In this document: piece by piece, positions 44,863-54,710 of the stretch
Layout of the letters: every line of letters starts with the position of its first letter
How positions within the stretch are numbered: position 1 is the first letter of the stretch
Assembly: GCA_964419255.1 (NCBI GenBank)
Contig: CAYQOU010000004.1
Coordinates: 1-64,000, forward strand
DNA length: 64,000 nucleotides
Source of the DNA: CAZPHU01 sp964419255
Lineage (GTDB): Bacteria > Fibrobacterota > Chitinivibrionia > Chitinivibrionales > CAYFVL01
Reading direction: 5' to 3'
Position numbers and translations under genes: made by a program
Notes under the pieces: generated by a model
Told to the model about the DNA's origin: nothing
Database searches by the model: none
Seen by the model: only the letters and a program-made list of their open reading frames with translations

Positions 44863-46583
44863 TGCTCATGTCGACAGGAATTGCAGCAGCCATCATAAGC
44901 CAGGGTATAATCATACTCGTATGTATCGGCATCATTTTGCGTCTTATGCAGTCGCGACGCATAAAACAAAGCAAACACCAGCTCGAATCCACATTCGATT
45001 CGATCGACTCCCCTACCGCCATTATATACGATTCGTTTGTCATCCAGCGAGTCAACAAAGCCTATGCAGCGATGATCGGAAAGGAATATAAAGAGATCAT
45101 CGGGCGCAAATGCTATGAGGTGTTGCGGGGCAGAAACAGCTGCTGTAACGACTGTCGACTAATGGAAACTCTTAAGACGGGCAGACAGCAAAACGTTGCG
45201 ACATCAGTCCATCCGACATCCGATCAACGTGTCGTGTCCTTTACCTTTTACCCCTTCTCGGGAACCTCGCAAAACGGCCGTTTAGTAGTTGAACATATCA
45301 GAGATATCACCGAGCTGGAAAACATCCGAAGTGACCTTGAGCGTCAAAACGAAATGCTCGCCAACACGACGTCTATCTTGACTAAAGCAAAAATGGAAAT
45401 GGATGAGAAACTTGACCTTGCCCGTCAGGTTCAACAAAGTACGCTTCCCGAAAAAGCTCCAAGCGTCAAAGGGCTCAAAATAGCACATATCTATCATCCC
45501 GTCGAAGCCGTTGGTGGGGATGTGTACGATTTTGTGCCTTTCAGTGAAGGACGCGTGGGAATATTTATCGGGGATGCATCCGGTCATGGCCTCGCCGCGG
45601 CCCTGGTGAGCACGATTTCAAAAATGTCTCTTTTCAGTCACACGCGACAGGAAATCGGTGCAGCAGCTTTGCTGGAAAACATAAACCGTGACCTGTATGG
45701 CAATCTGCACGAAAGAGCAGTGGGACAGTACCTTACCTGCTTTTGGGGAATGTTTGACTACCATGACAATAGCTTTACCTATGCACGGGCCGGCCACCCC
45801 CGGCCGATTGTCATTCGATCCGACGGCCGCTGCATACAGCTGGATGCCGCTGGAACTTTTGCTGGAATTCTCGAAAACACACGCTACGAGCAGAAAAAAT
45901 TCTACTTCCAGAAAGGCGACAGATGCTTTCTCTGCACGGATGGGATCTACGAGGTTAATAAAAAAAACGAGACCAAAACCGAAATGCTTGGCTACAGACG
46001 ATTCGCGGAGATTGTAGCCTCCGTCAATGAAGAATCATTCAACAATATACTCCCCGCGCTTCGAAACCGCCTGTCGGATTTCGAGTATGATGACGATTTT
46101 ACGGTGATCGTATTCGAAGTAACCGAAGACAGACCTCAAGATATCACCGAGAATTTTCCTGGATTTTATCCCAAAGATGATATAGCTCTTTTCACTGTTG
46201 ATTCACAGGAAACCGTAGATCATGTCATTGATCCCCTCTCACGTCATCTGGTCCATAACGGCTATTTTAAAGACGATATCAGAAAAATCGAACTGTGCAT
46301 AAATGAACTGGTATCAAACGGTATCGAACACGGCAACAAAAATGCCCGGAGTAAAAAGGTTACCGTTGCGTATACCGTCTCCGCCGCGGCTGTAAAAATT
46401 TGTGTCGTAGATGAAGGTGCAGGATTTAATTTACATGCGATTCCCGATCCTACCCGTCCGGAAAATATTACCCGGGAAGGTGGCAGGGGTGTGCACCTGT
46501 TACGCACCTTTGCGGATGAATATGGACAAAACTCCACGGGCAATGGTATTTACTTTATAAAGCTGAATAAAGCCAAATCGTGA
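44862..46583 (+). CDS. PAS-PP2C phosphatase (SpoIIE/RsbU type) fused to an RsbW-like kinase domain
   Basis: A 573-residue membrane-anchored signalling protein. One transmembrane helix (about 5-27), a PAS domain (about 40-155) with a Cys-rich patch GRNSCCNDCRLME, a coiled coil, a SpoIIE PP2C phosphatase (about 190-420) with VGGDVYDFV, FIGDASGHGLAAAL, ARAGHPRP and FTVIVFE, and a C-terminal HATPase_c_2 domain (about 440-570) with ELVSNGIEHG, DEGAGF and GGRGVHLL. PP2C and anti-sigma kinase domains usually oppose each other on an anti-sigma antagonist; having both in one chain is notable. GTG at 44862 overlaps the tsaB stop; ATG at 44868 is the alternative. Confidence 0.92.
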   Translation: MLMSTGIAAAIISQGIIILVCIGIILRLMQSRRIKQSKHQLESTFDSIDSPTAIIYDSFVIQRVNKAYAAMIGKEYKEIIGRKCYEVLRGRNSCCNDCRLMETLKTGRQQNVATSVHPTSDQRVVSFTFYPFSGTSQNGRLVVEHIRDITELENIRSDLERQNEMLANTTSILTKAKMEMDEKLDLARQVQQSTLPEKAPSVKGLKIAHIYHPVEAVGGDVYDFVPFSEGRVGIFIGDASGHGLAAALVSTISKMSLFSHTRQEIGAAALLENINRDLYGNLHERAVGQYLTCFWGMFDYHDNSFTYARAGHPRPIVIRSDGRCIQLDAAGTFAGILENTRYEQKKFYFQKGDRCFLCTDGIYEVNKKNETKTEMLGYRRFAEIVASVNEESFNNILPALRNRLSDFEYDDDFTVIVFEVTEDRPQDITENFPGFYPKDDIALFTVDSQETVDHVIDPLSRHLVHNGYFKDDIRKIELCINELVSNGIEHGNKNARSKKVTVAYTVSAAAVKICVVDEGAGFNLHAIPDPTRPENITREGGRGVHLLRTFADEYGQNSTGNGIYFIKLNKAKS

Positions 46584-46592
46584 GAATAGACC

Positions 46593-47765
46593 ATGAATAC
46601 ATTTTTCTACATTTTCAGCATTCTCCTCTGCTCTGTGTCGTTTTCTTTGGCCCGCCAAACTACGCAGCAAGATAGCGTTTCTGATTCCGCTCACGCGAAT
46701 ACACCCAGGCAGACGCATGCAAAAACACCAGAGTTGCTCGATTCCATCCCTGTGGCGCATCAAACTCTTACCGATACTGTCGAGGATACGCTTTACGAAG
46801 AATCCGTGCAGCAGGAGCCGATCCCCCGTTCGGTTTCCCCCATGGACAGTATACCCACCACCGGTAGTGAAGCAAAAAAGCAATACTACGACACACTCTC
46901 TTCACCTCTGCCGGATACGGCTTATGACGATACCCTTCGATTTCTTCAGACAGACACAGGGAGTAGTGATGAGCAAAAGTCGGAACGTCCCTATCTTGAT
47001 ACGACAATTCAGATGTGGCAGCACCCTTTCTGGACTATGGGTGTGGGATGGTCACTTGGAGGCATGCCGTTTTTTGAAACATGGCAAGATGGCCTTCCCG
47101 ATTCAAGTATGATGTTTGTCTCCCAATCCGATACGGTAACCAGTCAGATCGATGTGAAGGAGGATTTCGCCACCTATCATACTACTTTTCCCCTGTCAGT
47201 CGCCTATCATATCCCCACCGATACTCTTCGGTCGATGTCGGTTGAGATTATGGCATGGACAACTGGTAAGCGTTTTGAGGCTGTCTGGGAGGATAGCTCG
47301 GTAAAATATATGGAGGTTGGTGAAACTATTCGTCTATGGAACCTCGAAATCGGTGCCAATTATTTCCTGAGAATTCCCGATCAGTTTTTTTCTATTGATG
47401 AAGTGGACCGCACCTACTTTACCATCGGAGCATTTGTCGCACCGATACCCATTTTGGTTTACAATAGTCAGCAGCAGGGTATAGCTGCAGGCCCCGGCGA
47501 AGACTACACCTTCATTGGCAAAGGTGTCAGCTGGCGAGCCGGACTCCGTGCCATGCGTGAAGTGGAGAGAGGGCGCGGCATAGAGGTTAGCGTGTTATAT
47601 CAGGGACACTGGCTGGGCGGGTTCAGGGATGGCGACATACCGCTGAAGACCAGAATTTTTAACCCCGGCAGCAATGATGCCGATGAAGAAGTTTCGTTTG
47701 TTGCACACCGATTCACCCTTCTTATCCGGCTTCTTTTTGGAAAAAGATATTCCACCGAGTTTTAA
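46593..47765 (+). CDS. hypothetical exported outer-membrane-like protein
   Basis: A 390-residue protein with a signal peptide (MNTFFYIFSILLCSVSFSLA, cleavage near RQTT). A Ser/Thr/Asp-rich linker (about 22-140) precedes a C-terminal domain of alternating aromatic and hydrophobic residues (about 145-390) ending FTLLIRLLFGKRYSTEF, consistent with a small beta-barrel. No family recognised. It starts nine bases after the phosphatase stop and ends two bases before nth. Confidence 0.8.
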   Translation: MNTFFYIFSILLCSVSFSLARQTTQQDSVSDSAHANTPRQTHAKTPELLDSIPVAHQTLTDTVEDTLYEESVQQEPIPRSVSPMDSIPTTGSEAKKQYYDTLSSPLPDTAYDDTLRFLQTDTGSSDEQKSERPYLDTTIQMWQHPFWTMGVGWSLGGMPFFETWQDGLPDSSMMFVSQSDTVTSQIDVKEDFATYHTTFPLSVAYHIPTDTLRSMSVEIMAWTTGKRFEAVWEDSSVKYMEVGETIRLWNLEIGANYFLRIPDQFFSIDEVDRTYFTIGAFVAPIPILVYNSQQQGIAAGPGEDYTFIGKGVSWRAGLRAMREVERGRGIEVSVLYQGHWLGGFRDGDIPLKTRIFNPGSNDADEEVSFVAHRFTLLIRLLFGKRYSTEF

Positions 47766-47767
47766 CA

Positions 47768-48430
47768 ATGACCGATATCTCTGCCGTCTATAAGATCCTG
47801 AAAAAAGAATTCGAACAACATCACACGCCTGTAGTGGATCTGATTCAAGCCCAGACAAAAGATCCCTTCAAGGTACTGGTGGCAACAATTCTGTCAGCGC
47901 GGACTAAAGACAGCACGACGGCTGAGGCGGTAGGCAGATTGTTCGTAGCTGTATCGACACCAAAAGATCTGCTCTCCATAAGCACTGAAAAGTTGGAGAA
48001 TCTCATCTATCCGGTTGGATTCTATAAAAACAAGGCACGTTTTCTCAAACAACTGCCGATTGCTCTCCAAAATCTATTCGGCGGTCGTATCCCGCACACA
48101 GTGGAGGAGCTGATAAAACTCCCGGGGGTGGGTCGAAAGACCGCGAATTTGGTCGTAGCGGTCGGCTTCAACAAACATGCAATCTGCGTTGATGTACACG
48201 TGCATCGCATCACCAATCGACTGGGCTATATAAACACAAGAATTCCTCTGGAAACAGAAATGCGGCTTCGTGAAAAGCTTCCAAGAAAATACTGGATTTC
48301 ATTCAATTCTTATCTGGTTTCGTTTGGTCAGAACACCTGCACTCCCATTAATCCCCATTGTGACATCTGTCCAATATATGAGCATTGCGCCCGAGTCGAT
48401 GTGAAAACCAGATATGCCCGATCCGCGTAG
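47768..48430 (+). CDS. nth: endonuclease III
   Basis: A 220-residue base-excision glycosylase/AP lyase for oxidised pyrimidines. The helix-hairpin-helix LPGVGRKTANLVV (about 118-130) contains the catalytic Lys, the catalytic Asp is in CVDVHVHRITNRLG, and the [4Fe-4S] cluster ligands are CTPINPHCDICPIYEHC (C-x6-C-x2-C-x5-C). The length is typical. It is last in the ddl-tsaB-phosphatase-OMP-nth run, two bases after the previous stop. Confidence 0.96.
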   Translation: MTDISAVYKILKKEFEQHHTPVVDLIQAQTKDPFKVLVATILSARTKDSTTAEAVGRLFVAVSTPKDLLSISTEKLENLIYPVGFYKNKARFLKQLPIALQNLFGGRIPHTVEELIKLPGVGRKTANLVVAVGFNKHAICVDVHVHRITNRLGYINTRIPLETEMRLREKLPRKYWISFNSYLVSFGQNTCTPINPHCDICPIYEHCARVDVKTRYARSA

Positions 48431-48462
48431 CTGACCAAAAAACAAAAGGTACCGATATCAGC

Positions 48463-49950
48463 CTACAGGGGGAAATCTTCTGTAAGTAAGTTCGAGCTTA
48501 TGCGCGCCGATTCGTAGATGGTGGGCAGTCCGGAGCCGGGATGAGTTCCTCCGCCAACAAGATAGCATCGTTTTACTTCCTCGAACCGATTTCTGGGACG
48601 AAAATAAAGCATCTGAGTCAGATTATGACCAAGATTGAAGGTAGAGCCCAAAAAGAGTGCATAGGATTTCTCCCAGTCGACAGGTGTGACAATTTTTTCT
48701 TCAACGATATGACTCTCCAGATCGGACATCGATGTACGAGCGGCGATGCGTTGGATAATCTTGCTACGGTAATAGGCTACCAGCTCGGGGCTCCACTCTA
48801 CCTTACCCAGCATATTGGGGACGGGAGCAAGAACGTAAAGTGCCGAATGTCCGGCAGGAGCCAGCGTGGAGTCGGTGATACTTGCGTTACGCACATAAAT
48901 TGACATATCCCGGCTCAGAGTATGACCATTGACCACCTCTTCGATGTTTCGCTTGTAGTCATCGGCAAAAATGATATTATGATGTGGTTCATTATAACAG
49001 GTATCCAACCCCAGGTAAAGCATGAAAGTAGAGCAGCTGTAGCGGCTTTTCATAAGTTTCCGGGGGGTATACTTTCGAATCACACCAGGCTCAAACATAT
49101 GTTGCATGGCATGGCCGAAATCTGCATTTATAACTATGGCATCGGCATGAATTTCGTCGCCACTATCCAACTGTACTCCATAAGCCGAATTGTTTTTTGT
49201 CAAGATTTTTTTCACCCGTGTACCCGTATGAATATAGGCACCATCCTCCTGAGCAGCTTTGCCCATAGCTTCGGATATTGAGCACAGTCCACCTCGAACA
49301 TGCTCGATTCCATAGGCACGCTCGACATAGGGTATGAGGGTAAAAAGCGCGGGGCACTGCCATGGAGACATACCCAGGTATTTTGCCTGAAATGTGAAAG
49401 AAACGCGCAGTGTATCCACGTCAAAGTAGGTACCCAGCTCATCAAAGAGACTTTTGCCGATGGACAGATGCGGAAGTGCTCGCAACAGTGGCTTGGAAAA
49501 CATCGAAGATGGGGTCGAGTAGTCCCGCTGAAGGCAGGGATACATAAGATCGTACCGCCTTTTTTCCCGTTTAAGAAAATTATCCAATCCATTTTCCTGT
49601 CCGGGGAAATGTCGTCTTATTGTCTGTTTCATCGTCTCTGAATCACTGCTGGAGTCAAACTGCTTATCGACGAAAGAAAGACGATACATAGGCTCGAGAT
49701 TGGTGAAGGAGAGGTAGTCTTCGGCTCTTCTGCCCGCCGCCTCAAACATTTCTCGAAGAACAAACCCCATCATCAGGAATGTGGGGCCCAAGTCGAATCT
49801 ATAGTTGGATTGCTGAAGCAGGGAATTTCGCCCGCCCAGGTAGTTTTCTTTTTCAAAAACGGTTACGGTGTAGCCGCGGTGAGCCAGAATCATGGCCGCG
49901 GTAATTCCACCGGGCCCTGCTCCAATGATAATGACGCTTTTTCCAGCCAT
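48463..49950 (-). CDS. CrtI-family phytoene desaturase-like flavoprotein
   Basis: A 495-residue FAD-dependent oxidoreductase. The dinucleotide-binding motif IIGAGPGGITAAMILAHRGY starts at residue 7, followed by VFEKENYLGGR and the FDLGPTFLMM substrate entry. Near the C-terminus GGGTHPGSGLPTIYESAR is the carotenoid-oxidoreductase signature. CrtI enzymes desaturate phytoene; relatives act on other isoprenoids and on retinol. No phytoene synthase or cyclase gene is nearby, so the pathway is uncertain. Convergent with nth. Confidence 0.88.
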   Translation of the reverse strand: MAGKSVIIIGAGPGGITAAMILAHRGYTVTVFEKENYLGGRNSLLQQSNYRFDLGPTFLMMGFVLREMFEAAGRRAEDYLSFTNLEPMYRLSFVDKQFDSSSDSETMKQTIRRHFPGQENGLDNFLKREKRRYDLMYPCLQRDYSTPSSMFSKPLLRALPHLSIGKSLFDELGTYFDVDTLRVSFTFQAKYLGMSPWQCPALFTLIPYVERAYGIEHVRGGLCSISEAMGKAAQEDGAYIHTGTRVKKILTKNNSAYGVQLDSGDEIHADAIVINADFGHAMQHMFEPGVIRKYTPRKLMKSRYSCSTFMLYLGLDTCYNEPHHNIIFADDYKRNIEEVVNGHTLSRDMSIYVRNASITDSTLAPAGHSALYVLAPVPNMLGKVEWSPELVAYYRSKIIQRIAARTSMSDLESHIVEEKIVTPVDWEKSYALFLGSTFNLGHNLTQMLYFRPRNRFEEVKRCYLVGGGTHPGSGLPTIYESARISSNLLTEDFPL

Positions 49951-49983
49951 GCACCGACTCCATGCGTTTGAGTATCCGCCTCG

Positions 49984-50232
49984 CTACGAATCAACTATTC
50001 TATCAATGAGCGTGCCACATCCTCCACATTCACCATGTAGAATCAGCGCACCGTCATTTTCTGAAACTCCGTGGCTGGCCAGGTGAGTCATTTTCTGGCA
50101 TTTTCTGCAGTATCCATTCTTTAATAACAGGCCTCTTACATGAGTGGGAATGGCTTCCCAACGCCGACGTGCCCGAGCAATACCCTTGGCTGAGCGCTTT
50201 TTGTCGTTTGGGAATGGAAGAATAACTGTCAT
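49984..50232 (-). CDS. small zinc-ribbon protein
   Basis: An 82-residue basic protein with two Cys pairs, CRKC (about 42-45) and CGGC (about 69-72), forming a likely zinc ribbon. The N-terminal half (FPNDKKRSAKGIARARRRWE) is strongly basic, suiting nucleic-acid binding. No family name is recognised. ATG at 50232 with AGGA six bases upstream. It precedes the CrtI-like gene by 33 bp and may share its transcript. Confidence 0.7.
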   Translation of the reverse strand: MTVILPFPNDKKRSAKGIARARRRWEAIPTHVRGLLLKNGYCRKCQKMTHLASHGVSENDGALILHGECGGCGTLIDRIVDS

Positions 50233-50660
50233 ATTTTTCCTGAACCGTTTTTCTCACTGCTTATTTAATGGGCATCTTTCGCAATAATCGCCTGCACATC
50301 AGACAACAAAGCGTTTTTTTTCGAATGAGGTTATGTTTTTTGTGTCCTGATCCCTTGATCCTTTGTGTCCGGACTTTTTCGGATTTAGGTATATACATAA
50401 ATCTATTTTTTGACTTCCCATATTTGCGGGCGAAAAACAAAAAAGGCGGCGGCCTGCCGAGATTTTTCAAATCCACCCACTCAAATCGGTTTTGATCACA
50501 CTATCATGTCCTGAAAGTTTTATTACTCGATTTTGGATTTGCATAAGTGGTTCAAAAACTGTACAATTAGGTAAGTTTCATATTCCCCCTACCGATGCAT
50601 CCGCATCGGATTTGAAAAAAAACTCAATACGTATCCAGGTATTTCGATTGATCGGCAAAT
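50233..50660. other. intergenic region upstream of the GT4 gene
   Basis: About 430 bp holding divergent promoters. A segment at 50343-50372, read on the minus strand, resembles the AAGGATCAAG part of the repeats at 12536 and 36088. Overlapping frames here are low-complexity and lack RBSs. Confidence 0.45.
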
Positions 50661-51860
50661 ATGAATATTGTCTTCGTGAATCCAGAATATCCCTCTCTCT
50701 CCGGTTTAGGTCATGGTGGAATCGCGACCTATATCTACAATATGGCAAACGCCTGCGCCTGCCAGGGGCATTCGGTGCATATCCTGGCCAGAAATGGAAC
50801 TATTCCCGACCCCCTTCAGGCGGGGGTTCAGTTTCATGAATTTGGTCATATTGCGGTTAAAAGACCACTGTCTTACCTGAATCGGTTTCGTCAGGGTGAC
50901 ATTTACTGGGAACAGTGCTGCTCCAAAGCCATACGCAAGCTGCTCCTGAGACTGCATAGCGTACAGCCTGTCGATATTGTCGAAGTGCCGGAGTACGGCG
51001 GCCTTGCTCATGAATTGTCCGGCACTCTTCCATTTCCCATAGTGATCCACTTCCATACACCAACTCAGTTGATCGACAACTTAAATGCCACTCACCCCTC
51101 CAGGCATCGCAAACGCTTTCATGCATTTGAGAAAAAGGCCTGCCTGAAAGCGCACGCATTTAAGAGCCCCAGCTATGCCTTACGTCAATACGTACACACC
51201 CGGATGGGAATACCAGACAGGCAGATAACCGTCATTCCTACCCTTATGTCCACCGACGAGTTTGATTGCATCGAGAAAACCAAGCCTGATGAGGATAGGA
51301 TCGAGATTCTGTTTGCAGGAAGGCTTGAACGACGAAAAGGGGCTGAGCTTCTCGTGCAGGCGACAGATGATATTCTCAACATCGATGCCCGAATACACTT
51401 GACCATAGCAGGTGAGACGGAACTGAGCGCGTCCAACTCCTATCGCGACGCTCTGGAGAGAGCCCCTTCACCGCAAAATCGCGGACGTTTATGGATATTG
51501 GGCCCTCTCGATCGAAAACAGGTACTTACCCTGTATTGCCGTTCTTCCATTTTTCTGATGCTCTCCCCTTTTGAGAATGCACCAAATGCGCTTTTAGAGG
51601 CGATGTCTGCTCGCCTGCCCATAATCACCACCGATGGCGGCGGAAATGTGGAGTGCATAACCCACCGCCGCAATGGGCTTGTTTTTCCGCCAACAGACAA
51701 GGCTTTGCTGATAGACCACATAAGGGAGTTGATTGCGGATCCCTGTTGCGCCAGAAAATTTGCCGGTCAGGCATATGAGGATGTGAAAACGATCTACAAC
51801 CCGCAAACAGTTGCCCAAAAGACCATCACGTTTTACCGAAAGGTTGCACAGGCGGCATGA
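50661..51860 (+). CDS. family 4 glycosyltransferase
   Basis: A 399-residue GT-B fold enzyme. The N-terminal domain opens IVFVNPEYPSLSGLGHGGIA, with the Gly-rich acceptor loop, and the C-terminal domain has FAGRLERRKGAELLVQATDD and the EX7E-type SPFENAPNALLEAMSARLPI (nucleotide-sugar binding). It would add a hexose to a lipid-linked glycan. Followed 72 bp later by a flippase, so both fit a surface-polysaccharide cluster. RBS is weak. Confidence 0.92.
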   Translation: MNIVFVNPEYPSLSGLGHGGIATYIYNMANACACQGHSVHILARNGTIPDPLQAGVQFHEFGHIAVKRPLSYLNRFRQGDIYWEQCCSKAIRKLLLRLHSVQPVDIVEVPEYGGLAHELSGTLPFPIVIHFHTPTQLIDNLNATHPSRHRKRFHAFEKKACLKAHAFKSPSYALRQYVHTRMGIPDRQITVIPTLMSTDEFDCIEKTKPDEDRIEILFAGRLERRKGAELLVQATDDILNIDARIHLTIAGETELSASNSYRDALERAPSPQNRGRLWILGPLDRKQVLTLYCRSSIFLMLSPFENAPNALLEAMSARLPIITTDGGGNVECITHRRNGLVFPPTDKALLIDHIRELIADPCCARKFAGQAYEDVKTIYNPQTVAQKTITFYRKVAQAA

Positions 51861-51932
51861 GACTTTTTTTGCGGATTCTGACAGCTTTGCACAAATCGGG
51901 CACAACAACTCCCAGGCCCCGGAGGCAGCACC

Positions 51933-53540
51933 ATGATAGATGAGGGCTCACGGCTGATAAGAAACTCTTTTGTCAATCTTTTCAATAAATTTTTCACGAT
52001 ATCAACCAGCTGGATAATATCCATCTGGGTGGCACGTCAGCTGGGGCCCACTCATTACGGGATTTTTACCCTTATTCTGTGGTTTAACGGCATTTTCACC
52101 TGGGTGATTGGTATGGGGCTTACTCATGCTGTAACCAAATATATTGCAGAGTATAAGGGACGTGATGAACAGCAGGTTTTGGGAAGTATAGTATGGTTTG
52201 TTTTGAAAATAGAATTGACTTTTTCGGCCATTGTCACCCTTCTGCTGATTGTTTTTCGATCGCATGTGGCCGATTATTTCTTTTCCCCTTCCGAATCATT
52301 TTATTTCCTTATTGCGTTTCTGGGAATTGTTCCGGGAATCATTACCGCGATTTTTTCTTCGGCCGTAGAAGGAATTCAGAAATTCGAATACTTTGCCTAT
52401 GCGAACTTGATTTTTACCCCCCTATCCTTTCTCAGCAAGGTGGTGGTGCTCTGGATGGGTCTTGGAATCGAAGGAATACTAATCGTAATGGTAGTTTTTT
52501 CTTTTGTAAACACTTTTTTTTATATATCCGTTTTACGCAAGGAAGGTATTCTTGCTCGCCCCGCAGCTCCACTGGGTAAGAATATAAAAAAACGTATATG
52601 CAAGTACAACGCCAGTGTGCTTGCCATAATTTTATGTGATAAAATAATCTGGGATAAGAGTGAGAATTTTTTTCTCGGTCGTCTCTGCAACGCTTCCCAG
52701 ATTGCTTTTTACAACCTGGGCTTTAACATAGCCAACAAGTTCACATCGATTTTACCATCCACCCTCTGGAGAGTCCTTTTCCCGGCCATGAGCAGCTATT
52801 TTGGTTCAGGGGATCAGCTCCGAATGAAACGGCTTTTTTATCTGGCCATACGCTATATCGCCTTCGTTTCGTTTCCGGTTGGTGTTGGTGGCGCAATTCT
52901 GGCCTACCCGATTATTCACCACCTCTATGGACATGAGTTTATCGGCGCACAGCGTGCCCTGCAGATTCTCTTTTTGACCTCCATAATAACAAGCCTCAGC
53001 AACCCGGGCTCTGCGATTCTTTACGGATACGAGCGACAGTCGGTTATCTATAAAATTGGTATCGCTTTAGCCGCCCTCAACATCTGCCTGGACATTTTAC
53101 TCATCCGTTCTCACGGAGCAACAGGTGCAGCCATTGCCTATTCTGTTACCACTCTTTTGGGAGCAATCATCGGCACAACATATACCTGCAAACTGATGAA
53201 GCTGCAATTTCCCTTTGTGTTCATTTTCAAAGTAGTACTCTCGACGGTTCTAATGGGATCGGTCATGCGCATAATTACCGTGTACAATCATGAAATCTCA
53301 GGGCTTTTTGCGGCGATTGCCGCAGGGGCGATTACCTACCTGGTGAGTTCTCTTTGTCTGGTGTCTGTCGAGATGGAGGACTATCAGTTGCTGAAAAGCA
53401 TAGAGGCCATCTTACCGGGGAAGTGTAAAAAGATTATATCGGTGCCGATCCGTCTGCTTGCTCAATGCAAAAACGAACCTGCCCCGATCAACAAACTCCA
53501 CCCGGGCCTGATTCCTAAGAACCCAGATCGAACCACTTGA
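51933..53540 (+). CDS. Wzx-like oligosaccharide flippase
   Basis: A 535-residue polytopic membrane protein of the MOP/polysaccharide biosynthesis family with about 12-14 helices. It begins LIRNSFVNLFNKFFTISTSW, typical for Wzx-type flippases, which move lipid-linked glycan units across the inner membrane. A soluble C-terminal tail of about 50 residues follows. GGAGG lies seven bases before the ATG. Its end overlaps a convergent lipoprotein gene by 26 bp. Confidence 0.9.
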   Translation: MIDEGSRLIRNSFVNLFNKFFTISTSWIISIWVARQLGPTHYGIFTLILWFNGIFTWVIGMGLTHAVTKYIAEYKGRDEQQVLGSIVWFVLKIELTFSAIVTLLLIVFRSHVADYFFSPSESFYFLIAFLGIVPGIITAIFSSAVEGIQKFEYFAYANLIFTPLSFLSKVVVLWMGLGIEGILIVMVVFSFVNTFFYISVLRKEGILARPAAPLGKNIKKRICKYNASVLAIILCDKIIWDKSENFFLGRLCNASQIAFYNLGFNIANKFTSILPSTLWRVLFPAMSSYFGSGDQLRMKRLFYLAIRYIAFVSFPVGVGGAILAYPIIHHLYGHEFIGAQRALQILFLTSIITSLSNPGSAILYGYERQSVIYKIGIALAALNICLDILLIRSHGATGAAIAYSVTTLLGAIIGTTYTCKLMKLQFPFVFIFKVVLSTVLMGSVMRIITVYNHEISGLFAAIAAGAITYLVSSLCLVSVEMEDYQLLKSIEAILPGKCKKIISVPIRLLAQCKNEPAPINKLHPGLIPKNPDRTT

Positions 53541-54183
53541 CTATTGCCCACAGAGAAGGATCGGATGGATCTTCTATCATGTAGAAAACCTGTTTACCTA
53601 TGTCGAAGGTGATAACTACGTTCTTGCTCGGAGCGCTGATCTGCAACTGAGCCCTTTCGGCGACCACCTCCGCGGAGATCGTGTCAATTTTCGTGTATTC
53701 AGTTCGTGAACTGTCTGTGTATATCGTATCTGTTATGTACGTAACATGCCTGGCCTCAAGAGAGGGGAAAAAGCTGATACGGTCGGCCTGCGCAAAAAGG
53801 TTCTGATGACCCTGCCGCTCCTTATCATAGCCCCAGTAATGAAATCTGTCCTGATGAGTGTTTCGGTGGATTTCCGGATAGTGATTGATTTCTTCGCCCA
53901 GGGATGTATCAATTTTTACATTTGCCCGTACACTGAGTATCGAATCGGCTGAGCCCGGTGCAGTATAAAAACGGAATTGAGATTCGATAAATAAATCGGT
54001 GAACAAATCCAGACGCTTGTGTTCGTAAGCTGTCGCAAGCTGGCGAATAACTCCCTGGGGAGTCGACCGAAACCCACCCGCCCTTACAGGCTCCCCCGTG
54101 GAAACGAAAAAAGGATTTTCGCATGCCGTGATCAATACCATAACCAGAGAAAGAAGATAATTTCGAAATTCTGTAACCGTCAC
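53515..54183 (-). CDS. NTF2-like lipoprotein
   Basis: A 222-residue lipoprotein: signal with lipobox LITAC at about 18-22, then a domain (about 40-220) with the pattern TPQGVIRQLATAYEHKRLDL, later HYWGYDKERQ and a terminal WAIVKWFDLG. This order (helical start, central W, closing WxIxxWxD) is typical of NTF2/SnoaL-fold lipoproteins in FCB bacteria, function unknown. It follows its smaller neighbour by three bases in a four-gene run starting at rsmA. Confidence 0.75.
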   Translation of the reverse strand: MTVTEFRNYLLSLVMVLITACENPFFVSTGEPVRAGGFRSTPQGVIRQLATAYEHKRLDLFTDLFIESQFRFYTAPGSADSILSVRANVKIDTSLGEEINHYPEIHRNTHQDRFHYWGYDKERQGHQNLFAQADRISFFPSLEARHVTYITDTIYTDSSRTEYTKIDTISAEVVAERAQLQISAPSKNVVITFDIGKQVFYMIEDPSDPSLWAIVKWFDLGS

Positions 54184-54186
54184 CGA

Positions 54187-54708
54187 TTAATTCCTTTTGT
54201 ACTCCGGATGAAAGATAGAATGTTCAGAAAAACCGTCCTTAAACGTAAATATAACCCATTTATTCTGAATGAAAATCAGTCGAAAAGTGGTCTTGGCCTC
54301 AAAATAATCGTAATCGTCACCAACATATGCCCAGACCATGTATGCGGGGTTAATGGAGATAGTATCCCTCGGCTGAAAAATAATGCTGTCCCTGGTAGAA
54401 TCCGGCTCCCACTCTATACGTATGCTGTCGAACTCCGTATATATGCTGCTGAGGTGGTCAAGGAATCTGTCTTTTTTGAAGGGCCTGTTATTGTTGCTAA
54501 GGTATAGTGAATCCGAATCAAAAAACAGCTCTGTATACTCCAGGTCGGAAAAATGAATATGGGTATTCGAAACGATTTGATTAAATCGAAACGGGTCGGT
54601 GAGTCCCGGTGTATTCTCACCGGGTTTTTCGGGCTCATTGGGCATGAATAACCCACATCCGCTGGTAAAGCCTGTGATCAGAATTAAACAAAACACACTG
54701 TACTTCAT
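54187..54708 (-). CDS. small lipoprotein, probably related to its neighbour
   Basis: A 173-residue lipoprotein with lipobox FTSGC (Cys at about 18). The mature part (FRFNQIVSNTHIHFSDLEYT ... FRLIFIQNKWVIFTFKDG) resembles the C-terminal half of the 222-residue lipoprotein in overall order, suggesting the same fold. Function unknown. It begins two bases after the beta-barrel gene and ends three bases before the next. Confidence 0.75.
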   Translation of the reverse strand: MKYSVFCLILITGFTSGCGLFMPNEPEKPGENTPGLTDPFRFNQIVSNTHIHFSDLEYTELFFDSDSLYLSNNNRPFKKDRFLDHLSSIYTEFDSIRIEWEPDSTRDSIIFQPRDTISINPAYMVWAYVGDDYDYFEAKTTFRLIFIQNKWVIFTFKDGFSEHSIFHPEYKRN

Positions 54709-54710
54709 AG

